Below are positions 1 to 10,194 of a DNA stretch of 64,000 nt, one piece after another. The stretch lies in contig CACRXP010000612.1 in the NCBI GenBank assembly GCA_902702965.1, positions 186,001 through 250,000 of the forward strand. The letters are read 5' to 3'. Made by a program: the position numbers and the translations under genes. Position 1 is the first letter of the stretch; every line of letters starts with the position of its first letter. The stretch is from Spirometra erinaceieuropaei (Eukaryota > Platyhelminthes > Cestoda > Diphyllobothriidea > Diphyllobothriidae). The notes under the pieces were generated by a model, which worked only from the letters and a program-made list of their open reading frames with translations, did not search any database and had not been told where the DNA came from.

Positions 1-477
1 TCAGCATTTCAATGAGATTCAGACCCGTCAACTTGTGGGTGGAATTTCTGTCCATTCCTATTCACCATTATAAAATATATTTTGAGTCGAAAAAAATGCT
101 GCAAAACAAATCGGCGAATAGGTCAATAAAAGACGCGGACCTCTATATTTCGGACATCTGGCGGCTAGCTGTCTAAACAAGGTTCTTAAGTGGCAAAATA
201 CGTGTCTATTTATGGCAGGGCGCTGGAGAAGTTTATGTGTGTTTTCGCGACCGTGTTATTTTTATGACTAACAAAGACCAGAAGTCCAGTTCGCTAGCAT
301 ACACTGCTTTCGGTGATTACTTGTCAGGGCAGTACATTTGCATGGAGACGGGTAATAAGTAAACAAATAGCCAGTTAGTTGAGAAATCAATAAAATGTAG
401 TCATAAAACAAGGCATGGAGGCCACCATATAGACTCCAAGTAAAAACTTTCGTGTAATTTTTACGGTCTCATCGAGG

Positions 478-790
478 TTGCCTAAACTGCCGGGCAGGAA
501 CCTGTTAGCCATTGTAGGTGCAGCCGCTATTCAGGGACAAAAGCTGATTTTGCGCGCAGAAGAACGTCGTTCTGGCTTTGCGCTGGGATCGACCAACAGG
601 ATGGCTCCCTGTTTGCCCTTATGTTCTCAGCCTGTCCCTGACACGCCACGAATTACATCCTCACATATTCCATTCTATGTCTGCGTTTAAAGATTACGTT
701 TAATCAATTTACTTTATTTCTGACACACTGGGCTTGACTTTTTGGCCTGACGAGAAGGTTTCCAAAGCAGACCTATACTCGCCAACTATT
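478..790 (+). pseudogene. 3' end of a Penelope-like element (C-terminal tail and 3' UTR)
   Basis: The frame opening near 478 reads PKLPGRNLLAIVG and continues to about residue 47. It aligns residue by residue with the C-terminal tail of the Penelope-like element at 49.7-50.8 kb in this window, which reads PKLLGQRLLATAE. The nucleotide match continues past the coding part: both copies have a 'ggcctgaYgagaaggtttcc'-type segment (here about 744-762, there about 50735-50752) before the similarity fades. Penelope-like elements encode a reverse transcriptase followed by a GIY-YIG endonuclease, so this would be the part behind the endonuclease. It is truncated at its 5' side and has no RT or GIY-YIG core, so it is a dead fragment. 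The assignment rests on the internal alignment, which I made by eye. Confidence 0.55.
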
Positions 791-799
791 CATCTAAAT

Positions 800-1065
800 A
801 CTGCCACGGGTATTCTGGCTACTATAAAATTGATGTATTTCTTAGTTCACCTTAGTATATTTTCAAAGCCTCTCTTAGACTTTAAAAAAGACTAGAACCC
901 ATGCAGATTTATCAAATTTAGTTGTTGTTCGAGTTATAGGACCGCTTAATTACCTCTTATCGTATGTCAGGATTTAATCTTAAGACACAACGGAACGAGT
1001 GAGTTCCGTATGAACGAATGGTGAGCGCCCCCCTAACATTGTATATTACCGATCAAAAACCAACA
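800..1065. other. Unrecognised AT-rich spacer
   Basis: I see no gene, RNA or repeat that I recognise between the Penelope relic and the SINE. Confidence 0.3.
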
Positions 1066-1069
1066 GGGC

Positions 1070-1260
1070 AACGGGCTCGTGTCCCAAGGAGTAGAGGCGT
1101 GGGCTACTAAACTAACAGGTTGCGAGTTCGAGGCTCGGGTTTTCCACACGTCGGGCTTGGGTATGGCTGGATGACGACGGCTAATATGCCAGAAATGGCC
1201 ATTCCAGTCTTCCTTGTCTTTGTCAGTAATACCATTCTGCCTTAATCTTAATTATTTAAT
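1070..1260 (+). repeat. tRNA-derived SINE copy
   Basis: The left part (about 1080-1145) has tRNA shape. An anticodon-arm-like stretch (gggctactaaactaac) is followed by 'gagttcgaggctc', which fits the RNA polymerase III B-box pattern GWTCRANNC. The right part contains 'gacggctaatatgccagaaatggcc' and then a 'ttgtctttgtcagtaata' segment. The same body recurs near 59300-59400 and, weakly, near 41110-41220. A tRNA-like head joined to a shared non-tRNA body is the defining layout of a SINE. I see no clear A box and no obvious target-site duplication, so the copy is old. Confidence 0.5.
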
Positions 1261-2110
1261 TGCAAACAAAGCACATATTGCACATAAGAAGGGGTTGAAT
1301 CAATCCTTTCAGCTCTGGTTCTGCTGTGAAAGCGGAGTTACTCAAACGCTGCAGTTTTACAAATAGACATCAATAGAAATATAGGTTCTGCCACCACACC
1401 ATCCGTTTATTGAATCCAACTATGCATTTATTAAAAGTCTGTTATGGTTGCACATAATCATAGAATTCATTAGAAAAGTGTGTACATTTTTTAGCAGATG
1501 AGGGTCATGTCCAAGAAGACTAGCCGTCGCTTTATAAAGCCTCTAACGCCTGCCGTGTTATGGAATTTTTGTTTAAATTTTGTATGAATTTATTTTGCCA
1601 GCCATGGCGCACACTTTTTTGTGAACGGTGTCTGAAGAAATCTAACACCTTTTTTTGATTTTGTTGTCGTCGAGGGGACCGGTCCATAACAGTTGCGAAA
1701 ATCGGACGGCGGTTTAGGAGACAATAGCCATTCATTTCTTTACAAACCTTGGCTATTGAATTGACACAATTCCCTAGAGTAAAACATGGTTGCAGATTTT
1801 CCGACAAAACAACAAATGCGAATAAATACCCATTTATTTAAAATTCCTTCAACCATGACGTTAATTGGGTAAAACTCACCTCGTGCGACAAGCATGAAAG
1901 ATAGACAGTCTGAAAATCGGATTAAATTGAACATTTTCTTATGCAAATTATATTAAAAAAAACCCATATGAGGCGGAGGAGGAGTTTAGTAATTACGTTT
2001 GTTTACTTAACCGAAAGCACTGAAGGCATAGATGAGATGATCGTTGACATGGACACAATTTCGTGTCACCTTCAAAAACAAACAACAATGCTAAAAATAT
2101 AAGCGATCGT
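1261..2110. other. Unrecognised AT-rich stretch
   Basis: It holds two short minus-strand open frames (91 and 68 codons) that I cannot assign. There is no splice-exon pattern, no RNA gene and no repeat that I can identify. Confidence 0.3.
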
Positions 2111-2111
2111 T

Positions 2112-2205
2112 AGAAGAAAAGCTTTATTCGCCCGAAGTTTCGGTTTCAGGCTCGCACTCGTATTCAAAGACAGTGGCAGAAAACGGTGGAACGTACACAG
2201 CAATT
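2112..2205 (-). repeat. Penelope-like 3'-terminal fragment (tentative)
   Basis: Read on the minus strand, this stretch gives 'gaaaccgaaacttcgggc' followed directly by 'gaataaagc'. Penelope-like elements often end with a short coding tail and a 'gaaac..tc' motif followed by an AATAAA-like signal. The Penelope copy at 21.65-22.55 kb ends in a comparable 'gaaacgtcagcagttaaataaa' segment. The fragment directly precedes a LINE relic and contains no recognisable protein. The call rests on motif resemblance only. Confidence 0.3.
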
Positions 2206-2279
2206 TGCCGTTTGTATAGGAAGCAGTCGCTGAATATTCACTCACGGCTTGAGCATTTTGAAAGAGTTTACGTGCTTTC

Positions 2280-3680
2280 GTTATTGATCGATGTCGCTTG
2301 GGGCTTGCGTGCCGTTCCTTTTACATTGGTTGACTTCGTATATTGCCGTTTTATGTCTTTGTAGCTTTTTTTCCATTGCGGGGTCTCGGCGGATCTTCAA
2401 AGTGATTTGGAATTGCCCGAAAGAGTTCTTCAAAATTCGTTTGGTTATTATTGGCAGGCATCGTAACGACATAGACATAGGATATTTGTTTCGATTGACT
2501 CGCCATCCAAACATTCTTTGTGGAGCTGACGCATTATGTGCGTGCATCCCCGAGAAAAGTCGAATTTCCGCATGCGTTTCCATAAGTCGTCGCGATTTAC
2601 TATGGCAAGGTCTATCGTTAAATCCACGGTTGCAGTATGGAGGTGCAGTCGCATCTTCTTGGACTTATCTTGCAGTCGACGGTTGGCAAACATTACGCCA
2701 GTAATTTTGCTGAGTTTTCGGTGGGTAGACCTACTCACCGGGAAGAGTCCCATTACCAAATGACCGGTGAGTGAATTGAAAAGTATGCAAGCGGAGTTAT
2801 TTTCGGACAGAATTGTTGCCTCCCTTTCTTAATGTCGTACAGGATGACTGTTGTGTCGTAAAAATCTGCGCGAACGGGTCCTTGTCGCCATATACCCTGA
2901 AATAGCCCTGATGGTTTGCCAGATCCCGGCGCTTCCCAGCAGGAGAATTGTTACGTAGCACTAAAGGTTTTTGAGAGGGATCACCGGAGATCTATGTCAT
3001 ATTCCTTTTTGCTCGAAGAGGTCGGTTGGCTGCAGCGTAGGTGGTCGATGGCGGTTCTGTCCTGTTTGGCCGACACTTTAGAACGTGTGATCTTCCCGTC
3101 AGGAGTGTTGTTTTGTCGAATCTAAGCTTCGTCGCTATCCCCTTGACGTTAAGCCCGTAGACTGCATTGATGTAGGCGATGATGTTTTTTTCGTTGCGGT
3201 CCGCATACGCTTGGGTTTCCAGGGACTTGCGATTATACAAGTGGTTCGCATTTCCCTTAGAGGTTGCTGAAATACCTCTAAAGAATGCCAGTTTGTTTAC
3301 GTCGGACCAGCAGCTGCTGTTTATGTTGTGCAGTTTGCTTTTCTTAATCAGTTAATCGCCGACGTTTGCATTGGTATCGTCAAGCCAATCCCACAATTTT
3401 ACTTGGAGCGATCGCGGATATCAAGGTCGAAGGCGAGAAGGACTTTGCGCAGTTGACCACATGGTGGCCCAGACATCTGAAGGCCATTGGCAAGTAAATT
3501 GATTGTCCGTGGTCCCCCCTGTGTTCCCGAACAAGTACCACACCTGGGCATAGTCTTCATCCAATTCCAGCGCCACATGCCTGATGGTTCTGGGCAACAA
3601 AATTACAAGTAACGCATGGAAGCGTAGAAAGATGTCAAATCTGCGAAATCCGTCCACCACGACACTTGAGCGCATGCCAT
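2280..3680 (-). pseudogene. Decayed LINE (RTE-like) endonuclease-RT linker and reverse transcriptase
   Basis: The minus-strand frames read in order like one non-LTR polyprotein. Near 3300-3400 the sequence resembles the linker behind the endonuclease domain (frame reads DDTNANVGD, then LIKKSKLHN after a stop). At 2992-3240 it reads YADRNEKNIIAYINAVYG and then TTLLTGRSHVL, a segment I associate with this LINE group. At 2500-2690 it reads RRLQDKSKKMRLHL, then VDLTIDLAIVNRDDLW and MRQLH, matching RT motif A and its flanks (normally VDLxxAFDTVNR). The aspartate of motif A is retained but the surrounding FDTV is lost. There are several stops and frameshifts, and the YADD box is not visible. The fragment abuts the inverted-repeat element starting near 3711. 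Its role would have been target-primed retrotransposition, and it is now inactive. Confidence 0.65.
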
Positions 3681-3710
3681 ATTACAATAACTCTTTCCCG
3701 AGTCAAAATT

Positions 3711-4620
3711 GGAGTGCGTGACCAATCTCATGAAATGCTGGCCGGAATTCTGATATGCGTTTTCGACTACGAAGTACTAATAAGGTGGCACTGTAACACT
3801 AATCGTCATGTAGCATAATTCTATAGTACTTCGGATTATCCAGGATATCGGCTTTCGAATGCACTTATTTGTGAGTTACCTCAGAAAAGTAGTGATTAAT
3901 TATGTAGCATGCATTTTTCACATTAATTTTAATGGTCATATAAATTCAAATAGATTTTATGAAAAACACGGATAAAAGTGTGCTTTCTTTTACTTATTTG
4001 GTAAAAGATCACATTTCCTTCGTATTATATATCAGACGAAATTTATATTGAGTTTGTAGAAAAGTTTCCTTGTTCCCGAAAAATGTTGAGCCAGACCAAT
4101 CGTTGCATTACCGTTTAGCGATTTTAGTTTACGACCTGCGTGCGCTTCGAGTAAGTAAAATCATATATTCCTCTGTGTCTTTCAGAAGATGCTGTAAAGT
4201 GTTCATAGAATTTTGCAATGGATATGAGCTACGTTGTACACTTCGAGAAGAACTATATTAAGCGGACATGTGCCATGCTGTATATATAGAAATCGCACGT
4301 TCATAAAAACTTCGTAATTAAAAACTCACATAAAACCAAAAGAAAACCTTGCATAGCGTATTAAATTTAAACACAATTTGGTTTTCTTCTAGACATTTAG
4401 AAGAAGGCATTTTTATGCATGTTTTTTATGAGATATATTTGAATTTATAAGATTAGCCAAAATTAGTGAGAAAAATTTATGCTATTTAAGCGGTCATTTC
4501 TGCGGAGCGAGGGTTCTGCAGAAGGTCAGAACGGAGTGCGTCTAAAAGATGACATCCTGGCGAGTCTGAAATACTTTAGGATTATGCTGCTTGATAATCA
4601 ATATTACAACGCCACCTTAT
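3711..4620. mobile_element. Inverted-repeat DNA transposon/MITE copy, right end truncated
   Basis: The left end reads 'agtgcgtgacc', then 'tctcatgaaatgctggccggaattctg', matching the terminal repeat of the 990-bp copy at 53059-54048. Internal landmarks also match in order: 'gtagcatgcatttttcac', then the 'ccagaccaatcgttgcatta' block, 'ttttgcaatggat', and on the right arm 'gagatatatttgaattta'. The right arm stops at 'caacgccacctta' (about 4619), the inverse of 'taaggtggc' on the left at about 3780, so the outermost 70-80 bases of the right repeat are missing. There is no transposase. Short open frames inside, for example 4070-4261, are non-coding shadows. Confidence 0.7.
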
Positions 4621-5675
4621 AAATCATTCGTATTTAAAAATTGCGGCCAACATGTCCTGAGATCGGTCAAGCAATTTTTGGCAGACTTGACGATTGCTAA
4701 CAGATTGGGTCATTAGTCTATCTCAAGGCAGAGAGACAGGCCCATTGAGCCCTTCTAACTATGCACGCTATGGCACTCTTAAACACATGATATACCAGCA
4801 GCCCGGTATTTCAGCAATTCCAGACTGTCTTGCTAGAAAAAGGTCGCGTGTCGCAGTCGAAAATGGGCCGTTAATGCATCCGAAAGTGACTTAGCAGGCC
4901 GATGTGTGATGCAGATGTGCAGTGGCAATGTGTGCGGAAATGCATATAATTCTTTTTCCGTCATCAAGCAAGATCAGGTGCCGTTGTTTAAAAAAACATT
5001 TCAGTATTATTTTATCGGACAACTTTGTAACGATGCTGGTGAATTAAACCCTCATTACGGTTTCCAGATATCCGGTACTGACAACTCGCTCAATGTTGAT
5101 TAAACACTGTTTGCTCAAAGTAAAAGGAGGGGTACTTTTATCTTACCTTAGAAATCAGGAAGTAAACTGAGATTATATTTTAAAAAAATTTACTTCACTG
5201 GAATTATAAGCGGCAATTATCCTAGGAGGAAACATCAAAGAATAGTTAACAGCAATTAAAGTACGTCTGTCAGTATTAATAGATTGAGGTTTGGAGTTTT
5301 GTAACACATGCAAAAACAAGATTTTTATCAGGAAATTAGTTGAACAAATCCGCACACTGCATTTGAAAACAAAAAGCAATAACGATCATTCTTAAGGGTA
5401 GAGTCCACAATTCTCAATATTTTCCTGCCGCCCGTTTGCAAGCATTGGGGCATAGTCAAAGTAACATTGCGTTATTCATTCGGAGACTTATTGCATGCTT
5501 ATTTGACCCCCCGCCAAATCCTTGAATCCAGTATCTGGCATGAAGTCTTGCACTGGCCAAATAAAGCCATATTCAGGGACTGTGGCATCGAAGCTGTGGA
5601 CCGGTTGCGAAGGAACCCCGACACCATTAAATTTTTCGATCGTTTAGTGTGTCATTTTCGCAGTATGAGGTTTGA
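4621..5675. other. Unrecognised stretch between two inverted-repeat element copies
   Basis: It has short open frames of 63-84 codons with no recognisable motif. No RNA gene or named repeat is seen. Confidence 0.3.
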
Positions 5676-5679
5676 CATA

Positions 5680-5765
5680 CAGTGCGTGACCGAGCCCATG
5701 AAATATTGGCCAAAATTCTGAAATGAGTTTTCAATTAGTGAGGATTACTCCGAGTGTCTGACATT
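5680..5765 (+). mobile_element. Solo terminal inverted repeat of the same MITE family
   Basis: The sequence starts 'cagtgcgtgacc' directly after a TA dinucleotide. It continues 'catgaaatattggccaaaattctgaaatgag', followed by 'ttagtgaggattact', the same order as the left arm at 53059-53135. No matching internal part or right arm is seen downstream, so this is a solo end or severe truncation. Confidence 0.6.
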
Positions 5766-7380
5766 ATTTGGACCTTAAGTACTCGTTAGAGCTGCTCTGG
5801 AATGTACACATAAAGGCAGCTAAGCGCCACAAGTACAGGTCAATTCAAAACAATTGCGTCCTTTCCATTTGCATTTTTGATGAGCAAAAGGGCGGAGAAT
5901 CCGATGACTTTATCTACTCGTAGCGCATTTGGATGTTTGCAGTCTGTACACAATTTCAAAAGTTTAAAACGTGTGTTAACTAACATACAGGACGAGTAAA
6001 GCCGATTAACTGTTTACGTTTCTCTTGATTTACAGCGTCCGCGTTGCCGAAGACTTCAGCAAGAAATATTGTACAAGATTGTTTTATCAGTGTATCGCAC
6101 TCTTTGTCTTTCAAATCATTCTCATTCAGTGTCATGGGGGCAACAGAGTTGCGGTCATCGATTATTCAGAAGTTTGTCCGTTTTCAAACCGTTAAGGCTG
6201 TGCCTTTTGATATAATGCCCACGTTATGAAATTTGTTTTTTTATATTAAGTCAGATGTCTAACAATGTATTTGGATACAATAAAATCTTGGGAACTTAAC
6301 TTCTCAACTAAACATTTATTCTGTGTATTTTTGACGGCAACTTATTTTATGTCGTCAGTAGAGTCGACTTCAGTCCAAACTTTGATATCGCTGACGAACA
6401 CGACAATGCCACAGTGACTGTGAACATGGTCGAAAGTATTAATAAGCCTAAATCAGAATCCTGTAGGACATCAATTTTAATCATGGCCCATTTAGAGATA
6501 AAGTTGCACAAAGCAAACCTCTGCGATACATTGGATAGTAAAATGTGGATGCATTCAGTTATTCTGTCCTAAATTCATCTTTCTCAAGTAATTTGTCGGA
6601 GGGGTCGAAGTGAGATGTCATCACATACCCTCCTGAAAAACACAATCGTGGCGTTTGAGTAATGTTCATTGTTTGCGGCTTAGGAGGCATAGAAATCCTC
6701 TATAGGACATAATTATAACCCCATAGTTTTTCTTTTTCTTGCAAATACCGCAACGCATATAACTTGCTAGTACTTCCCACTGTACTGCAAGTGAAAGATC
6801 TTCAATCGGCTGCAATTTAGTCATTAAAATTTAATTTTGGTCGCGCTTAATTGGTCGGAGAGATGGGGAAACCCTTCTACTCTTCCGAAAGTTTGCTTTT
6901 TCGAGTGACTTTTGGAATAAAAAGGGCAGTATTAATCAGAATTCAATGACAGGGTACGAATGCGTGGGTACAAGGTTTTAGTATAGATCGGTTAATTTCC
7001 GGATCTCATTCGCATCAGAAAGCGGAAATCGAGGAAGTTTGTAAACGGCGGAAACGACGAAATGTGACGTAAACTGTCGTGCAAAGAAGGATTGGAAATA
7101 ATTACAAATAATTGATGTCCTAACCCTGTCCGTCTATATACCATCCTCATCTGATTAATTAGTTTCTGATGACTCAAATATTACTATTTTCAATTTCGGG
7201 CAAACTGAATAACCAAGATATTAGCTGCAGGTAGTAAAGACCGTTTAAATTAACAGAACCTATCAAAATCACACCGCGTACCCCCCCCCGCCCCCCTCAC
7301 TGCCTAATTTTAACATCGGGTACATTTTTTGTCGTGATCGCATTCCTTAATCTCTAATTATGATTAAAATAACAGGAAGC
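5766..7380. other. Unrecognised AT-rich stretch with a C-rich run at 7281-7296
   Basis: I find no protein motif or RNA gene. A 16-base run of C interrupted by one G lies at 7281-7296 and may be an assembly-prone site. Confidence 0.3.
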
Positions 7381-7959
7381 AAATAAATATATTTTTTAAT
7401 TTTTTGCTGGAACCGGCAAGCCACACCAACATCAGAAGCCGAAAACTTTGACTTTTGCAAAAATTCCAGTACTTTAGCTGAATGTTCATCATTTTGATTA
7501 ACGAGCAGACGCCTTCAGCTTCTTCTTTGACGGTACTCCAGACCACATTCCACAGATGGTAGGGCGACCGCTCTCTCTCTCTGACCATATTCGATGTTTC
7601 ACTGATTTAGAGCGCACTAAATTTGAACTCAATAACAAGTTTATCGAGAGTGCCAAAGTTTGTTATGGCTTTAGCGCTATGGTTCGTTAGTGCGATCAGA
7701 CAATTGGGTTGGGAAAATTTGGTTTTTGGCATAATAATTTAGAGGACAAATACGGTCATTTGGAGCACTCTGATTATTTTGATGAGACTTTGCAGAGACT
7801 GGCATGTTGTCTTTTACCGAGGCATTTAGTGAAGACATTAGATAACACACTAGTAGGCGCCCAGATGGTATTGCGGTTGATTCTATGTAAATAAGGCAGA
7901 ATAGGATTGCCGACAAAGATAAGGGAGACTTAAAAAATTCCAGGGTTATTTGACGTCAT

Positions 7960-8150
7960 CAGCCAACCATCTCCGGCCTGTGAAGTAAAACGTTGCGACC
8001 CGTTGGCTAGAAGTCCGACAGTCCCAGCTACTGAACTTCGGACTCGTCCTAAGGTCTCCCATGTCTTTTTCGATAATGCTAGTCCGCCTATATCATGCGG
8101 CGCTGTGCGGCTGCTGGCTGGACTCCAGAAAGATCCCCAGGCATAATCAG
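7960..8150 (-). repeat. tRNA-Arg(TCT)-derived SINE relic, copy in unit A
   Basis: Read on the minus strand, about 8050-7985 gives 'cggacttctagccaacgg' and then 'gtcgc'. This is the anticodon arm of a tRNA with loop CTTCTAG and anticodon TCT. The downstream body reads 'ggccggagatggttggctgatgacg', comparable to the SINE at 1070-1260. The B box is eroded. It is old and non-functional as a tRNA. Confidence 0.45.
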
Positions 8151-8774
8151 ACAAGTGAAGTCTAATTGTGAGCTAAAAAAGCAGGAAGGGATAGAAAATT
8201 TATTAATTCTTCGTGGAAACCGGCAAGCTACATCCCCATCAGAAGCCGAAAACTGTGAAGTTTGCAAACATTCCAGTTCAAGCATTTAAGCACTTTAGTC
8301 GCATATTCAGTATTCTGAATTACGAGCAAACCTCCTTGAATTCGTGGTTGCCAATATTCAGGCCCACGTCGCCCGGATGATAAAACGACTGTTATCTAGA
8401 GCTGGCCATAATCTATCTTTCGCTGATTTAGAGGGCACTAAATTTAACGCCAATAACAAGTTCGTCGGCAGTGCGAAGTTTGAGTGATTTTAGCGTCATA
8501 GTTCGTTAATGCGATCAGTCAATTTGGGTGGGATGACTTTGTTTTGGAATAATAATTAGAGGAGAAGTACGATCATTTGTATCACACTTATTATTTCGCT
8601 AATACTTCGCAGAGTTTGGCATGCCGTCTGTTACCCAGGCATTTATTAAAGTCATTAGAAAAGCCACATTAGCATTACGGTTAATTCTATGGAAATAAGG
8701 CAGAATAACATTGCCGACAAAGACAAACGAGACTAAAATGTGCATTTAACGGTTAGTAGACGTCTCCAGACAGC

Positions 8775-8995
8775 CATACCTACCCTTAGGAGTAAAATAC
8801 CCCTGGGCTCAGTCCCGCGACCCGTCGGTTAGAAGTCTTACAGCCCCAGATACTGAGCTACGAACTCGTTCTGAGGTCTCCCTTGTTTTTATCGGTAATG
8901 TTAGTCTGCCCATCCCATGCGCCGCTGTGCGGCTGCTGGTTGGACTCCAAAGAGAGCTCCAAGGCACACTCCAAAAAGTGAGGTCTGGAGCGCGA
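8775..8995 (-). repeat. tRNA-Arg(TCT)-derived SINE relic, copy in unit B
   Basis: Read on the minus strand, about 8880-8815 gives 'cgtagctcagtatctggggc', then 'gacttctaaccgacgggtcg'. The first part fits a tRNA D arm (gctcag) and the second an anticodon arm with loop CTTCTAA (anticodon TCT). It is the counterpart of the copy at 7960-8150 and retains more of the tRNA-like head. Confidence 0.5.
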
Positions 8996-9029
8996 TAGAT
9001 TAGCACACATCTACCATTGTACATATCCC

Positions 9030-10190
9030 ATCGCAATTAAGGAGAGAGAGATAAAGAGAAGAATTCGCTTTATTTTGAAATCGTAAGTTTAAATTTTTTA
9101 GCAAAAAATTGGCTCCATTCACTGTGGGCAGTAAATAAGTTAAGAGATGAATCAGGAGTCAAAGAAACGATTATTATGGGGATAGATATAGTCTAAGCTT
9201 CTGTATTTCTGTCTCTTTGCAAAAAAGGTAGCACGCTAGGAATGACAATACAGGAGCTCCATAAGTCAATGTTCGACAGGATATAAGTCGGAAGCTGCGG
9301 CGCATCGGGCGGGAAGATTTGGCAGACATAAGATCAGAATGTAGGGGATGGGCAACGTCATCTAGAATTCGACCAGCATATTGCTTGACCGCATTGAAGT
9401 GTCGTTGTAAGATAGTGTCAACTAAATAAAGATAAGAAACACCAGCAGCAGAAGAGAGCATGTGGAGGACTCGTTTCAAAATTAAAAGATCCTTTTTAAG
9501 CAAAGCAGGGAAAATGACAGGAGAGCATCATAGAATAAGAGGAAGAATGCAGGCATCAATAAATCGCCAGACTGAGGGTTGAGGCGTGTGGTAGGAACGC
9601 AAACGACGTATGTAGTAAAATGTTTACGAACTTTAATAAATAGGGACTAAATATGAAGGGAAAATGAAAGGTTTGAGGGCAAAGTAACGACGAGGTCTCT
9701 GAAAGAGGATACTCCATTAGAAGGAATGTCAGAGGAATCAGGATTAGGAGAGAGCCGCAGTCGAAAAATACACTGAACGGATTTTTGGTTGTTAATTGGA
9801 TGCCATTTTCCTCCGACTACCCTGGAGCCTGGTTTAGACAATCCTTTAGAGACCGGAAGTGTGTTTGAGTTTTGAAAGGGTGTCCAACAACCACATCATT
9901 AGAATACTTGACCAGTCATAAGGGGACCTTATATCGTCTGTGTGGAGGGAGAAAAGGTGAAGGGATCGAATAAAGTCTTGAAGAACACCACAGTCATTGG
10001 GAAGTGTCGAAGATTTCCGCTTGATAGATTTGACAAATTGAGTGCGGAAGGTAAAATAATATCTAAGCCAAAAGCAATGAGCGGATAATTTAAAATGTGG
10101 AACATAGAACTTCCAACCAACAAGTCGCGGGAAAGAACCTCGGTGTTCCACTCGTCGGGGTTGAGTATAGCTTGCTGACTACATCCCATA
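9030..10190 (-). pseudogene. Jockey/CR1-like LINE reverse transcriptase relic, copy 1
   Basis: Minus-strand frames reconstruct the second half of a non-LTR reverse transcriptase. Reading 5' to 3', 10151-9846 contains LPNDCGVLQ and LHLFSLHTDD, the degraded motif B region (normally PQGSVLSPLLFSLYTDD). Then comes SNLSFSLHI near 9650. About 9620-9510 gives IRRLRSYHTPQPSVWRFIDA, and 9503-9174 holds the C-terminal part (KKDLLILKRVLHML). There are several frameshifts and at least one in-frame TGA (just before the CSPVIFPALL block), and no YADD box in this copy. The 3' tail continues to about 9030-9045 in an A- and GA-rich stretch. A similar tail is seen in isolation at about 51907-51985. The element lies at the start of tandem unit 1. 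Clade placement is uncertain. Confidence 0.7.
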
Positions 10191-10194
10191 AGTT

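Larger units (their letters stand above)
7396..9012. repeat. Approximately 0.8-kb sequence present twice in tandem
   Basis: Unit A runs from about 7396 to 8200 and unit B from about 8203 to 9012. Matching landmarks are 'aaccggcaag' (7411 and 8218), 'gccgacaaag' (7909 and 8713) and 'ggtctccc' (8053 and 8875), so the offset is 804-822 bases. Order and orientation are the same throughout, with many substitutions and small indels, so the duplication is old. Each unit ends in a segment containing a minus-strand tRNA-Arg-like SINE head. The 'ggtctccc' block also resembles 10205-10290, just upstream of the LINE relic. Open frames here are not conserved between the units, which argues against coding. 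Confidence 0.75.

Noticed and set aside
2291..2704. 137-codon plus-strand frame
   Set aside because: It lies opposite the minus-strand LINE relic, where RT motifs are read on the other strand, and is a shadow.
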